Source: Rhizomucor pusillus
Taxonomy: Eukaryota; Mucoromycota; Mucoromycetes; Mucorales; Lichtheimiaceae
Assembly: GCA_900175165.2 (NCBI GenBank)
Contig: FWWN02000531.1
Coordinates: 1 to 64,000, forward strand
Direction of reading: 5' to 3'
DNA: 64,000 nt
A model generated the notes under the pieces. That model searched no databases and was not told where the DNA came from. It saw nothing but the letters and a program-made list of their open reading frames with translations. Both the position numbers and the translations under genes were made by a program. Shown here one piece after another: positions 44,895 through 56,793 of this stretch (position 1 is its first letter; each line of letters opens with the position of its first letter).

Positions 44895-45304
44895 ATGCCC
44901 GTGTAAAAAAGGGAAGAAACTTCTTGCATGAGCCGGCCGAATACAGGCACCAGTTCAAGTCACAGGTGGCTTCCCAATCCGCCACCCCCCAGATCTGAAC
45001 TGCCACACCCCCCAATCGACCATCAAACCCAAACCCAGTTGGTCTGTTTGGCACATCACGGACATTTGGATGCACAGCACAGCTTTTGGTCCGTGCGTAG
45101 CAGCGCAAGTCTGTTGATGACTCAGATACTCAAACTACTTTGAGGAGAAAGAGCAAACGTGATTGAAACGGGTGGGGCATCGCTTTAAAGCCGATGTCCC
45201 AAAACTGAAACATGGATCTTTGCAATTCGATGGCCGTGCATGCAACCTGCTGGGGCCTAGGCCTCCCTGTTGTGTCTCTTTTTCTCTTAACTATAAACTT
45301 TCGC

Positions 45305-47969
45305 ATGGTACGAATTACATCGGATGAATTGGGAGAATATATCCGTCGATCGCAGCAAAGACGTCGGATGCCGTATCTCTGCGCACTCAACCGAGCCATG
45401 GGTTGGCGAATCCTGCCTGAAGGCGTTACAGAGTCTGTAACTTCTGTATACTCGCAGCTTTTTGAAAGAAATGCTAATTCTTTTGCGCTTAGAATGACAA
45501 AAGATTTGAGAACGCATTGCATGGAATTGCCTTCTGGAGACGGTTACATTACATCAATGGCTGCGTCCGAGGTATGGAAAGTTTCCTTGCCTGTCTTGCT
45601 TATATTCATTATTCTCTACTCTCTTAGCGCAATGGTATTCTGGCCGTAGGTTCGGCGCAGCGAAGAAACAAGGATGAAGACACCTATACGATATACTTTC
45701 TTGTAGATCGCATCGCAGCCGCAGACGATTACTCTGTATACCCTCCTCGTTTCGAGGTAAGCGCCCCTGTGCTCGATCGAAAGATCTACTTGAAAGCTTA
45801 TCGATTGTATGTAGGTTTTGCACGAACAAGTCGTTGATATTCCGGTACATTCGCTAGACTGGTGCGGTTCACATCTGCTAGTCGGCTCCAAAAATGGTAT
45901 CACTGCTTTATATTCTGTGCACGACGACGATCCCAATGCTTTCCGAGTTGCCAACGTCACACAGTATACTATTCCTTTTAACCGGGTAAGTCAATTGACT
46001 TTTATCAAAACAAGGCATAATTCATATCGATGATGAATTGTAGAAAAACTTTGACGTTGCAGTGCCTGGCAAGTTTCCGTTCAACAGCATCGTGAAAGCC
46101 GTCGAGTTTGCACCAGACTATTCTTCAGAGCACGTCCACGAGGATTGGCAACCATTGAGTGCCCTCGTGCCGAAATCCGCTGATGCGAAAGACGTCGAAG
46201 TATCTAGCCGGTTCTTGAGCACATTTTACAATACGGTCCATGTGTGGGACGCGTTAAGTGAATCGAGTCCTCAAGCGTCGTTCACAGTCAGCAATTCTCT
46301 TCAAACATGTGCGAGCTGGTCTCCGCACCAACCGCGTTCGCTGATCGTAACTGGAGGCTGCGACAATTCCCTCCAGATTATTGACACGCGCGCAGACAAG
46401 GTCGTTTGGGAAGCGCGCGACGCGCACGCTCGACCTATCCGAGATGTCAAGTTTAATAACTTTATACCGTACTGGGTCGCATCCGCTGGCGAAGACTGTG
46501 TCGTCAACATTTTTGATATCAGAGCTATCCACCACGCGCCGGTAGCCAAGATCAATGGCCACAACAGTGTTGTGCAATCGGTGAATGATCTTTGAAAAAT
46601 GAATAGAGTATCTGAAAATGCTAATTCTGATATACATGTATAGATTGCCTGGTCGAATATGAGACCCGAAAACATAGCAACGGCATCCAGAGACGGTACT
46701 ATGCGGATGTGGATGCTGACGTCGACAAGCATAGCTGCTGTGGATGCACAGTACAACACTGCAAAGTGGACAAATTATGATACACTGCCGACGAGCCTGA
46801 GAGACCAGAGCAAAGTGTATTGGAGTAGAGACAACAGAGAAATGCAAGCTCCGTGGATGCAAGCCGATGAGCATCACTACTACGACGAGCGCGAGGATCC
46901 CTGGGGACACAGCGACGAGCTGGAAGCGACCACCATGCTCTTACCTGGCGCTGTCGGCTTAGGTGAATGGGGCGCATTCGACGAAGGTCCAGTGTACATT
47001 GGTGAAGACTTTGAAAAGAGCCGCGGACCGGTTGTATCTGTGAAAATGTCCAAAAGTCGTCTGTCTGAATACTACTGTGCAACACACAGGGGCCAAATTA
47101 CCGTGCAAGCGTGCCGTTTGGAAAAGCGTGACAATTTGGACTATCAATTCAAGTTTGACAAGGAAACAGATCCAGTGCCGTACGAAATTGAATACAATAT
47201 CTACGTGCGACAAATCACCCGTGCTCAGAAACTGTTAGCCGAACTCAGGGAAACGGTCTACGAGGATGATCCTGAGAAAGAAGAGCATCGAAAATATACA
47301 TTAAAGTACTTTGAAGCACGGATGGCAGAGCGTCCAGAGATATCACCTATAGAATGGTCTATTGACTCGATCCCAAACTTGAATGAAAACAAGCGATCGT
47401 CTAGGAGACTTTGGAACAAGGATGATTTGTGGAACGCGGCCATCAGCGCGTATCAAAAGGATCTGGACTACTACAGTCGCCGCCTCCCACCTGGCATGAG
47501 AACTCGGTATAACTTGCCGCTGGATAGTACGTTGCACGTGCCAAAAGAAGAACTGCCTGTCTCGTCCGAAAGTGTGGCAAATACCCGGAGTAGTCTGACA
47601 GACCAAACTCCACCTGTCACGCCTGGCATTGAGTCTTTTCAAAGCGCTGAAAGCACAAAGGATGGCGAGCATTTGCTACCGAGTCCGACATCTGGCTCAG
47701 CTACAAGCAGCGTGGATATCAGCAGGAGCATGAGCGAACCCTTCGCGACAAAGCATTCACCCAGCAGACCGGGCTCGGACGGGACTCTCAAGCAGAACCG
47801 GTTTCTGTCGCGGTCAAAGACCCTCAAGCGGATGTTCTCGCGTAGAAGCAACAACAGCAAGGAGCAAGATACCAACACGGAGCAGCAACAACCTGCTGTA
47901 GTGGAGCCTCCGTGGCAACTGAGACGTAGTCAAACAAGTAGACGGAGAAACGCATTGCTAGGGACATGA
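45305..47969 (+). CDS. WD40-repeat protein of unknown function
   Basis: At least five exons. The N-terminus is MVRITSDELGEYIRRSQQRR. A beta-propeller region has WD-type units such as YNTVHVWDALSES, SLIVTGGCDNSLQIIDTRAD, WVASAGEDCVVNIFDIR and IAWSNMRPENIATASRDGTM, the last ending MRMWML. A long C-terminal part (from ~46,750, one exon) contains coiled-coil-like charged segments and a Ser/Thr/Gln-rich tail ending KRMFSRRSNNSKEQ and RRRNALLGT, probably disordered and phosphorylated. The start at 45,305 follows the longest conserved-looking N-terminus; upstream Met codons in frame give a less plausible leader. Probably a scaffold; partners unknown. The architecture (propeller then long unstructured tail) is not one I can assign. 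Confidence 0.8.
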
Positions 47970-48492
47970 TTGCTGAAAAATAACATCATTGTACTCTATT
48001 TCTAAAGTTTTAAGACGGTGCTGTAGAACTAAAGCGACCTGATGCTCTTTTGTATCGTTCCACATCGTTCTCTAATCCAGTGCTTCCGGAAATAGATGGC
48101 GGTTTTGAGAGAAAAAATGCGGGTGTCACTTGCTTTTTTTGACGGATGTCACAGAATAAATTGGCGTTCCTTGCCTGATCACTTTGGCGACATATCCGAT
48201 TTTTTTTTCTGTCCACCATGGTAGTCTGCATGCGGGCGCTGGTTAGGAATCTTCATCCGCACTGTTTATGCAAAATAATGGTTTGACGGAATGACGATCC
48301 TCCACGCATCGCATCCTAAAAATAAAGTTGAATTGGAGAGGACAATTTTCACGACGATGTTTGGGTTCAGAAGCGACGTTAAGGAACATGAAGCATTGTT
48401 GTTCGGTGCCTTATTATTCTTACACAGAGTGCCTGAGCAAACATTGCTAGGATACTGAAACTTTGTAGAAAATTCAAACCATTTTGCCCATC

Positions 48493-48519
48493 TAACAGGA
48501 AAGATCGTCTTTCCTGTTA
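48493..48519. repeat. Perfect 12-bp inverted repeat with 3-nt loop
   Basis: TAACAGGAAAGA is followed by tcg and then by its exact complement TCTTTCCTGTTA. It is not followed by a T-run and is not next to a recognised gene end. It may be the end of a small inverted-repeat element. Confidence 0.8.
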
Positions 48520-48566
48520 AGCGCCCGGTCGCGCCCATGAGAAAAAAGGAATTTTAAGCGAAATTA

Positions 48567-48953
48567 ATGCGTTTATGCAAGTTTATCCTCCAATCGTATT
48601 GCTCCTCACAGAAAAAATTTTTCAACGAGGTTTACCACGAAGAAGTCCACTTTACGTTTGAGTTTTATATGTTGACGTGTTACTTTGATGCGAAATTCTG
48701 TTTCTGCGGGTTCCAAGCTTTCTGTACGTACTCGTCCCGTATCTGTTCGATGATTATGCGCCGAGTTCTTGGTGAGGCGCCGCCAGTCAATTCAAACGCC
48801 GCAGGAAATCCGGAAATTTATAAAAAGTGGCAGCTTCCCCCCGTGGAGGATTTTCTCTTTGTCTTCCCCGTCAACTGTTTGCAAGTGAGGGTTCTTAATC
48901 GGTCTGGTGCCTCCCCAGGGATGATTAAGCTGATGCTGCTTTTGGCGCTTTAG
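48567..48953 (+). pseudogene. Degenerate coding-like segment, unknown element
   Basis: A 128-residue frame is open but of odd, Phe/Cys-rich composition. The block YFDAKFCFCGFQAF and following nucleotides resemble 783-935, implying a dispersed family. No catalytic motif was recognised, so I treat it as a relic. Confidence 0.3.
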
Positions 48954-50179
48954 ACCTATCACTCTTTTTGCTGTAGCAGATTAAGTTCGCTGTGGGGCAT
49001 AACAGCATAAGGGCCAATTTTTGACCTTTTTTCTCTATGTTGACCGAAAGGCCTTCATCACGAAAGGATGTTGTCGCTATGAAAGGCGCTTCATCCTAAC
49101 AAACGAGAATGAAATTGTGGTGATGCGGGATGTGACCTTTTCTATTGTCCCTTTTTCTAGTGTTGTTGTCTTTTTTTTAAACGTTAGGGCCTCTGTCTAC
49201 AGTTTTTGGCATGTCCTTATTATCCACATAGAAACAAATAATGAAAATGAAAATATTATGGACTCTAGTGAGTCCTCAACAATGCAGTCTTGCAATTTAG
49301 CTGTAGCGAAATGTCGTCTTGTTATTCATGTCAATCTTGATCCTTGTACGTTATTAGTCTAGTTTGTTACAAGTAAACTTTACGTTGTCTCGTTCCTTTA
49401 ATCTTTTTGACCTTGCAATGCTGTGAACGATTATCATTGCTTGCTCAGGCCTCGTTGCGAAAATCTACGCGATGATATTGTGCAAGGAGTCTTGGCAAAG
49501 TTCTCTTCGAGTTTATCTGCGCTTGTAGGCTGATGGGCTGCTGCTTGTTAGGAGAAGTACTGGAGCCGACATCAAATTCTACGCTATTCATCGTCGGCGC
49601 AGGTTACTCGAAAAAGGGGTACTTTGACAACCACGTATGAAAAAACGGCAGAGCAGCTCTTTCTATATAACGGCTGTGGAAACAAGCAGCGATGTTGGTA
49701 TCCTTTGAGGCGACGAAAACAAATCTATACCAGCATTTCTCTTACTCACAATTTGACTATGTTTGTGAAATACACCTTTATCGTAGATGCGCTCCAATAT
49801 CGATTCTCTATATATCATTGCTCTGCGTGCAATAATCCACGCTGATAAAACGGCAACAATAAGAGGGGGAGGTACACGAAGGGAAAAGAAAGACACACCC
49901 GAAGAGCAGAAACCATTCAAACTGGCTGATCTCTGGCGACAGGCCTCATTTGCGAGCATAAGCAAATTGTAATACTAGTGAAAGATCGGCTAGATTTACA
50001 ACAGCAATAGTTCAAAAAGATAACAGAGAGAAATCAGTCAAGTTGTTCTGCCAGATCCCAAAATGTTGTATGTTACATGGTTATTCAGAGTCGGGGCATG
50101 CGGGGCATGTATTCATGCTGGAAAAAAAGAACAAACCGTTGCGCCTCTCTACCTCTTTCTTCCTTTGCTAAACATATAT

Positions 50180-51244
50180 ATGCCAAGTACAAAGTTCTGG
50201 CTGGCGCTGGCGGCAGGTATAGCTTACGGCGGTTTAGTCCAAGTTTACTTTACCACCACACTCGAAACCTTTGGACACGAGCTTCATGCTCTTTGCCACC
50301 CGGACGCAGCGACGGCTCTGTTCGGCTGGGCACCGCTCGACAGCATCATTTGCTACTACGTGCAAGTGTTCAAGTACGCGCTCCAAGATCCGCTCGGCAG
50401 CGATGTCACCTACGTGCTACTCGGCTTCTTTGGCACCATCCTCGCATTCTGGTTGATGGAAGGTGCTCGGCGCGACGCCAACCGGGCATTGACGTTCGCT
50501 CCATTGTTTTCCTTGCTGGCAAATGCGGTTGGCATCTCGGTCATATTTCCAGCCGTTTGGATGCCCGTGTATTACTACAGCAACAATAGTGGTAAGGATA
50601 CGTACATTCGACCTGCAAAGGCAAACGGCGTGCTTTTCGCCATGTTGGCAGGCTACGTGATACCAACAGTGTACATGTGTATCGGACTCGAACCGAAAAC
50701 TCGAACCGAAGAACTTGTCATTGCTCTCTGGCAGTTTGCACCGCTCCTGTTCACGCCTTTGTTTACACTTGCCACCTCTTCGCTAAAGTGCTTGGAGGAT
50801 CCAGACGATCCGCGCATGACGGAGGATGCCCGCCTTCGCATCCGCGTCGGTGACAGTCGCTCAGCCGTCGAACGTGCCTATGTATTCCTCGGCGTTCTCA
50901 ATGTCATTGTGTACTATGCCACGTATGTGCGAGCAAAAGTGCAGGATTTGCTGTCGATAGAGGCTTTCGTAGAGTTGGCAATGGCTGCCAGCTCAGAGCG
51001 ATCCATCGGCAACACTGGCGAATTCTTCCGGCAGACGATGGCATCCCATATCATGCTCGTTGATCTCGCTGCATTCTTTATATACTGCGTATTCTTTGCA
51101 TTGCTAGAAGATGGCATCAAGGGCGCGATATTGCTGTTGCTAGGCTCTGCAGCGGTTGGTCCAGGAGCAGCCTTTGCATTCTACGCAGTTTACCGGGAGG
51201 GACGTATCCAGGATCTGAAAAGGATAGACAAGAAGAAGAACTGA
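50180..51244 (+). CDS. Polytopic membrane protein, unknown function
   Basis: A single exon of 354 residues from MPSTKFWLALAAGIAYGG to the Lys-rich end. About eight hydrophobic segments can be seen (for example FWLALAAGIAYGGLV, VTYVLLGFFGTILAFWLM, ALTFAPLFSLLANAVGI, GVLFAMLAGYVIPTVYMC, FAPLLFTPLFTLA, VFLGVLNVIVYYATYV, AAFFIYCVFFALL, GAILLLLGSAAVGPGAAF), with a basic cytosolic tail. The frame extends upstream to 50,063, but the Met at 50,180 gives a cleaner first helix. No transporter or enzyme motif was recognised. The layout loosely recalls fungal integral membrane enzymes or uncharacterised families; I would not name it. Confidence 0.75.
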   Translation: MPSTKFWLALAAGIAYGGLVQVYFTTTLETFGHELHALCHPDAATALFGWAPLDSIICYYVQVFKYALQDPLGSDVTYVLLGFFGTILAFWLMEGARRDANRALTFAPLFSLLANAVGISVIFPAVWMPVYYYSNNSGKDTYIRPAKANGVLFAMLAGYVIPTVYMCIGLEPKTRTEELVIALWQFAPLLFTPLFTLATSSLKCLEDPDDPRMTEDARLRIRVGDSRSAVERAYVFLGVLNVIVYYATYVRAKVQDLLSIEAFVELAMAASSERSIGNTGEFFRQTMASHIMLVDLAAFFIYCVFFALLEDGIKGAILLLLGSAAVGPGAAFAFYAVYREGRIQDLKRIDKKKN

Positions 51245-51329
51245 ACCTTCAATGTATTCAACATTCCTTGAACTTGTACAAATATAAAGCTATATTGTAG
51301 TAAAGTAAAGCAAAAATAAATCATTGTTG

Positions 51330-53290
51330 TCACAGCAGATATTTGTAGTGCATTTTGCCTTGATCGTTGCTATCCATCTTATCGTTTAAAGATTTGAGTT
51401 TTAGTTTGAGCACAAGTGCACAAATGGCAGCAAGAAGCATTGCGCCACCGTTGATCATATTGGACCCAACGTAGCGAGGAGCATCCGATGTCCAGCCAGA
51501 GTAGAGCGCAAACGTACAGACAAGAGCGCCAAAGTTAGCAACAGATGAGACGATACCTGTCGCCGAGGCAACAGCAACAGCATCCTTTTTAGAGTTCGCA
51601 GTCCACGCCATGCTCTATTTTCAAATATATCAACTACAAACTCACATTCCCCCGCAATAAAGGACTACTTACCAAAGGAACTGTAGGATATGTGCCTCCA
51701 GCAACGACCAAGAGTCCAAAATATCGGACGCCCACGGGTCCAGCGAAGCTGAGGATAGCGAATCCAGCAAAGGATGCGACTGAACATCCAATGATAAACC
51801 ATCCGCGGTTGCGCAAATGGTCGCTCAGCCTGGTGAGAATGTAGACCATGATGCCGCCAAAGACATACGGCGGGATACTCATCAAACTGACTTGGATCGA
51901 ATTGTAGGTGCCTATTTCCTGCACGATCTTTGGTAAAAAGTACCCGAGCGACGTAGCTGCCATGACCGGTGTGAAATAGAGCACGCAAAAGAGCCATGTC
52001 TTGTAATCCAAAAGCTGCGCCTTGACCTCGACCAAGTCGCTCCTTGAGATGGCAAACCTCTTTTTGCTGCTTTGCTGTCCACTTTGTTGATCGTCTGCAA
52101 CCGGTTCTTGGTCAGGCGCTAACCTCTGTCGAATAAGCAAGAACTGCTCTTCGGTGAGAAACCGTTTGCTCGTCTCGGGCTTGGATGGTAGGTAAAACAA
52201 CGTGGCAATGCCGAATAGAATGGAAATAATGCCAGATATCAGAAACAGCCTTTTGAAAAAAGGTTAGATGGTCTGGTTCGATAATTTGTTACGTTTGTAA
52301 TAAGACTTACCATTGCCAACCGTACAAACCACCGCGGGTATCTATAAGCTGAATTCCAGCAGAGATCAATCCTCCAAACGCACCTTGACATAAAACTCTG
52401 TAAGTCCTATCTGATCGATATAGCATTTTAAAGCAATTTTCTTACCGGATGCTGGACCAGCCAAATAAGTCACGCCGATGCGAGAAGATATTTCGTTGGG
52501 TTTATACCACAACGTCGTGTAGTATGCTGTTTTTCCCATGTTTTACGTTTAATACTCGACATCTCGCTTATCTTTCTTTGGTCATCCTTACTTATTCCTG
52601 ATACATGTATGTGAATAAGAGAACGATGTAACAATAAATGATATTACAAACCTGGCCAAAAGCCTGCTTCAAAGACTCCCTGATTTCGAGTCGTTAGTTT
52701 CCATCAGATCCAAATGCTACGTTGATATTTGTGATTTTTACCAGCAGAAAGCGAAGCAAGTAGAAATGCCACGGCTGCGAGATGGCAGCCATGCATCCAG
52801 TGACGATACTCCATGTAATCATGATACGTGCGATCCAATATGCAGGGTTCACGTTGGCCATGACCAGGTTTGACGGGACCTCAAAGGCCTAACGAATGGA
52901 TCTATGTAAGTTTGCGTTGAAGAGACGAGAGGATAAAGTATATATGAAAATGCATACAATGTAAGCAACGTAGAAAAGACCTAATCCAATATTGTTTTCT
53001 CGAGCCGTGAGTCCTGCAGTGGACGCGAGGTCGTGCCCTGCCTGCTTGTTCATTGTCATTGCATAGCCGACATTGGCGCGATCCTCGACGCTCAAAAAGT
53101 AGAGAATGAAAATCCAGGGCACGATCCTCCAGTCGAGTTTTTTTAGCAGTGCCTTCTCCTCAGCTGTAACAGCGTTGGAGGACGAGGCGAGCGAGTCTGA
53201 TGCATCGTAGTTCTCTGATGGTGTCCTTGACCGTCGCACTGTGCCGTTGCTGGACTTTGAGCGCGAGCGAGTCATGGTCGTTGCCGCCAT
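51330..53290 (-). CDS. MFS anion:cation symporter (Dal5/allantoate permease family)
   Basis: Twelve-helix plasma-membrane permease for organic anions (allantoate, nicotinate, pantothenate or similar). Several exons can be joined. The cytosolic N-tail is Ser/Arg-rich. ALLKKLDWRIVPWIFILYFL and then SVEDRANVGYA form the helix 1 region typical of the Dal5/Liz1 family (LDRxNIGNA position). GLGLFYVAYI and VFEVPSNLVM (split by an intron), WYKPNEISSRIGV and YGWQWLFLISGIIS are also family hallmarks. The C-terminal exon has WTANSKKDAVAVASATGIVS. The substrate cannot be told from sequence. A GATA/GAGA microsatellite (53,297-53,340) lies just upstream of the ATG. Confidence 0.85.
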
Positions 53291-53296
53291 GATTGG

Positions 53297-53340
53297 AAGA
53301 GATAGAGATAGAGAGATAGAGAGATAGAGAGATAGATAGA
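53297..53340. repeat. GAGATA microsatellite
   Basis: Repeated gagata/gagatagata units directly upstream of the MFS permease ATG. On the coding strand this is a CT-rich tract close to the start codon. Confidence 0.75.
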
Positions 53341-53499
53341 GTAAAATTGGCAAAGAAAAACCTTCGTCTAGTTGTTCCAAGATGATGATATATTATTTTT
53401 TTTTGCAAAGAACAAGATGTCTAGCAGAGCAAATCATGGGGAAGAGAATATGATACAAAAATATATTTTGGAGATACAATATGTAAAATGATAAGAAAA

Positions 53500-56400
53500 T
53501 TAGTAGACTTCGAGGATGTACTTCTCCTTCTCCTTCCATTCTTCAATAAGGTTGCTAGCCTTCTTTTCATCGATACCGCCATAGTGCTTCAAGCCATAGA
53601 CAACAGCGTCCTTGACATCAGGAACAGGCCAGGTAGGACCGCAGAGGTAGAAATGGCCGTTCTTGTTGACTAGCAACTCGTGCAACAACTCGGCGTCTTC
53701 CTTCATCTTGTGCTGGATATACACCTTCTCTTTTTGATCACGAGAGAAAGCAAGACCCATGTGCGTCAAGAGACCATCGGCGTGGTAAGCTTCGAGTTCT
53801 TCACCATACAAGTATTCCATACGTCGGTTGCGAGAGCCAAAGTACAAGACCATGGGACCGACCTCCTTGCCTGCGGCCTTGGCCATAGCACGTTCCTGGA
53901 TGAATGCACGGAAAGGAGCCATACCAGTACCGAGACCAGCCATGATAACGGGTTGGGTGTCCAAGGGAGGAAGCTTCATGACCGAGGGCTTGATGGAAAC
54001 AGTGACTTCTGCGCCGACAGGCAAGTTGGCAAGGTAACGTGTGCACTGACCATAACGCTTCTTGCCGGAAGAGGTAGTCCAGTCAACAGCGACGACGAGC
54101 AAGTGGACCTGGTTGGGAAACATGCGCTGGGACGAGGCAATGGAGTAGTGACGAGGCTTGATAGGCGTGATCATGTTGACCAAAGCTTCGACGGGAGGTT
54201 TGGCAGAAGTGAACTCGCGCAACAAGTCGTCGTAGGTGACGGTATCGTCAACACGCTTCTTGTATTCCTCCTTACCCTCAGACGATACCAAGAACAAAAG
54301 CTGCTCCTTCTCCTTGGGATCAGTGGCATAGTTAGCGAGTGCTTCGTAGAACTTCTTGGAGGGACGACCAAAGATATCCAAAGTCTGCGAGAAGAGCTGG
54401 AACACGGTGCGAGCTTCCTTCTTTCCGGTTTCGCCGTTCTTGACATAGACGATATCTTCTCCGCGAAGACCGTACCAGTTCAAGAACTCCTTGACATCCT
54501 TGTAATCGTTGTGACCATGGACACCGAGGGCATCGCCAAGCTCGTACTTCAAGTTAGAACCGGTGGTATCGAACTCCAAGTGGAACACGTTGCGGTCGTA
54601 AGAGGGTGAGGTGAGACGCTTGTTCTCGGCAACTTTAATAACATAGGTCTTTTCATGCAAGTCAGGTCGAACGGCTTGCTCGGTAGCGTAGGCTTCCTTG
54701 AACATGACTTGCCAGGCTGCCTTGTGCCATTTCGTGACTTGAGCAGTTTCCTGCTCGCCTTCTTCAACAACAGTTGCTGCATCAGCATCTTCTTCAACTT
54801 CGTTGAGACCGACTGCGCGTGCAACTGGTTGAGTGGGAAGAACATTGTCGCTAACTTCCAAAATAGTCCATGGTGGCAAGAGCTCAATGCGTACAAGTTG
54901 CTTGGATACAGCGTCGACAATGTTGTTAACGAGTGAAGAGAGTTCCAGCTTGTTGCCTTGGTCGTCGACGATTCTGTCGAGCTCGTAGTAGAGCTGAGAC
55001 AAGCGAGTAGCCTCAGCCAAAGGCTGGGTGAGCAGCAAGAAGGCGGCTTCCCAGACAACATGGCTCGACTTGCGAGACAGACCGAGGCTTTCGGCAATGC
55101 GTGCAGCATCCAGAGCGTACAATTGGATATCGAGCTTTGTAAGGGCGAGCTTGAATTCGTTTGTCAAGTGAGCCTCGATTTCATCACCGTGCTTCCATGG
55201 ACCGTGAACGAGCACAATGGCCTTGTTGTCGGCAAGAGCGAGGATATCATATTCCTTGTGAAGATTAATGTTGTGGAGACCGACAAATTTGGCCTTTGCA
55301 GAGACTGGCTTGTTGCTCTGGACAACGCGGCTAAATGTCACAGTACCGCCGACGCGGTAAGCATCGCGAGCAACCTGAACGCTGATATCCTTGCTGAGAT
55401 CCTGCTGGTGCACCAAATGAGCAGCGTGCAGAGCAGCGTCAGTGGTTCCATCCTGTTCAACGTCCCAGAAGATGGCGTTCCAGACATCTTGCTTGAACTG
55501 TTCCTCGGGAATAACAGCAAAGTCCACGGATGACAAGTCGACAAAGTTGGCTTGCTGTGCCTTGGCGACAAGAGTAGGAATATGGCTGGCGGTGATGTGG
55601 GAGAAGCTGCTGGCCTGAGCAGTGACGAGAGACAATTGCTTTTGATGACCAAAGCGGACAGCTGCGGCTATATCCAAGAAAAGAGGACCGTTGAAAGCAA
55701 ATAGACCGTCGGCTTGTTCGAGAACAATGATGCGAGAAGCAGAGGCAGGCAATTGAGCGAGGAATTTGGACTCGTTCCAAGGACGGAAAAGACGGGCGAT
55801 CAAAAGAGCAACGCCAGAGTTCTTGAGCACAGCCTCCTCAATGTTGGAGACACCGGCGCCCAACGATACCAAGACAGTAGAAGCATCCTTGGCACCAACG
55901 TACTCGAAGGGCTTGTATCCGAATTGACCCAAGACTTGTTCGGCAACAGCGTAAGCATCACCGGCAACAGCGGGAGTCTTGATACCGGCCAAGTGCGCGT
56001 AGGAGAGGATCTTGGTCTTTTGGATATCAACGGAAGCACCGTCAAAGTAGTGGATCACAGGCAAGCCAGCAGCCTTGGCGAGAATGTGAGCGGCGATGGC
56101 GATATCGTGAGCTTCTTGGACAGTGCTAGACGAAAGCAAGATGGCACCCGAGTTTCGGGCGGCCAAGACTGCTTCGACCTGGGAGTGTGCGACCAAATCT
56201 TGGTCGACAGCGTAAGCGCTAACGTGGAAGACAACAGGCTGGCGAGCGAGAGCGAGAGCATGGATGTTGGGAATCATTGACAAGAGAGCTTGGGAGCTAG
56301 TCAAGACGGTAGCGCTCTTGGTGTTGTTTGCAATAGCGCCCTGAACAGCCTGGAGTGCACCGGCGCGAGTCTCCATCTCTACGACCTTGACAAGGTCACC

Positions 56401-56793
56401 ATGGCAGTTGCGGACAGTGGATTGCCAGTCAGCGAGCTGCTTGCCCAAGTATTCGTTGATGTTGCCGGGGTATACAAAGACTAGATCGCTGAGAGCATAG
56501 GCAATGTATTCGATGGCATGGTTGGCGTCGAGCAAGCACACATCGGTTGATGAAAATAGGACTTGCAATGCATTTTTAACTCGAGATTGAAGGCGCAGAG
56601 TGGTTTCTTCATCAACAATGGTTGTCTGGCTGCCAGCTGTCGATGCAGCATCCTCTTGCTGCTGCTGTTTGATCTCTGCAGTGACAGTTTCAACGAGTTC
56701 CCGAGATAACTCTGCTTGTTTGCCGGATAGATCGTTCTTTGAGAGTGCCTTGCTCTTGATGAGCGCAGCCAAGAGTGCTGTCGAGGCAAACAT
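53500..56793 (-). CDS. MET10: Sulfite reductase [NADPH] flavoprotein subunit (alpha)
   Basis: Supplies electrons from NADPH through FAD (and FMN) to the siroheme beta subunit that reduces sulfite to sulfide in sulfate assimilation; cytosolic. One uninterrupted exon encodes 1,097 residues, close to yeast Met10 (1,035). Residues ~60-520 form the pyruvate:ferredoxin-oxidoreductase-like N-terminal region (TVLTSSQALLSMIPNIHALA, GAILLSSSTVQEAHDIAIAA). The ~680-1,097 part is a ferredoxin-reductase-type FAD/NADPH module. RHYSIASSQ contacts FAD and GQCTRYLA follows. VIMAGLGTGMAPFRAFIQER and LYFGSRNRRMEYLYGEE bind NADPH. GHFYLCGPTWPVPDVKDAV and the aromatic C-terminal VY end the chain. A long open frame on the opposite strand is a by-product of codon bias. 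Confidence 0.96.
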   Translation of the reverse strand: MFASTALLAALIKSKALSKNDLSGKQAELSRELVETVTAEIKQQQQEDAASTAGSQTTIVDEETTLRLQSRVKNALQVLFSSTDVCLLDANHAIEYIAYALSDLVFVYPGNINEYLGKQLADWQSTVRNCHGDLVKVVEMETRAGALQAVQGAIANNTKSATVLTSSQALLSMIPNIHALALARQPVVFHVSAYAVDQDLVAHSQVEAVLAARNSGAILLSSSTVQEAHDIAIAAHILAKAAGLPVIHYFDGASVDIQKTKILSYAHLAGIKTPAVAGDAYAVAEQVLGQFGYKPFEYVGAKDASTVLVSLGAGVSNIEEAVLKNSGVALLIARLFRPWNESKFLAQLPASASRIIVLEQADGLFAFNGPLFLDIAAAVRFGHQKQLSLVTAQASSFSHITASHIPTLVAKAQQANFVDLSSVDFAVIPEEQFKQDVWNAIFWDVEQDGTTDAALHAAHLVHQQDLSKDISVQVARDAYRVGGTVTFSRVVQSNKPVSAKAKFVGLHNINLHKEYDILALADNKAIVLVHGPWKHGDEIEAHLTNEFKLALTKLDIQLYALDAARIAESLGLSRKSSHVVWEAAFLLLTQPLAEATRLSQLYYELDRIVDDQGNKLELSSLVNNIVDAVSKQLVRIELLPPWTILEVSDNVLPTQPVARAVGLNEVEEDADAATVVEEGEQETAQVTKWHKAAWQVMFKEAYATEQAVRPDLHEKTYVIKVAENKRLTSPSYDRNVFHLEFDTTGSNLKYELGDALGVHGHNDYKDVKEFLNWYGLRGEDIVYVKNGETGKKEARTVFQLFSQTLDIFGRPSKKFYEALANYATDPKEKEQLLFLVSSEGKEEYKKRVDDTVTYDDLLREFTSAKPPVEALVNMITPIKPRHYSIASSQRMFPNQVHLLVVAVDWTTSSGKKRYGQCTRYLANLPVGAEVTVSIKPSVMKLPPLDTQPVIMAGLGTGMAPFRAFIQERAMAKAAGKEVGPMVLYFGSRNRRMEYLYGEELEAYHADGLLTHMGLAFSRDQKEKVYIQHKMKEDAELLHELLVNKNGHFYLCGPTWPVPDVKDAVVYGLKHYGGIDEKKASNLIEEWKEKEKYILEVY

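Larger units (their letters stand above)
47970..50179. other. 2.2-kb gene-poor stretch with relics
   Basis: No credible intact gene. It contains a perfect hairpin (48,493-48,519) and a degenerate coding-like segment at 48,567-48,953 related to 783-935. Frames at 49,021-49,362 and 49,624-49,845 lack motifs. Probably decayed mobile-element DNA. Confidence 0.45.

Noticed and set aside
48493..48519. Hairpin as a transcription terminator
   Set aside because: This is eukaryotic nuclear DNA, there is no following T-run, and no gene ends there.
53680..54609. 309-residue open frame on the plus strand opposite MET10
   Set aside because: It mirrors the codon bias of a long intronless gene and shows no domain; MET10 on the minus strand is unmistakable.
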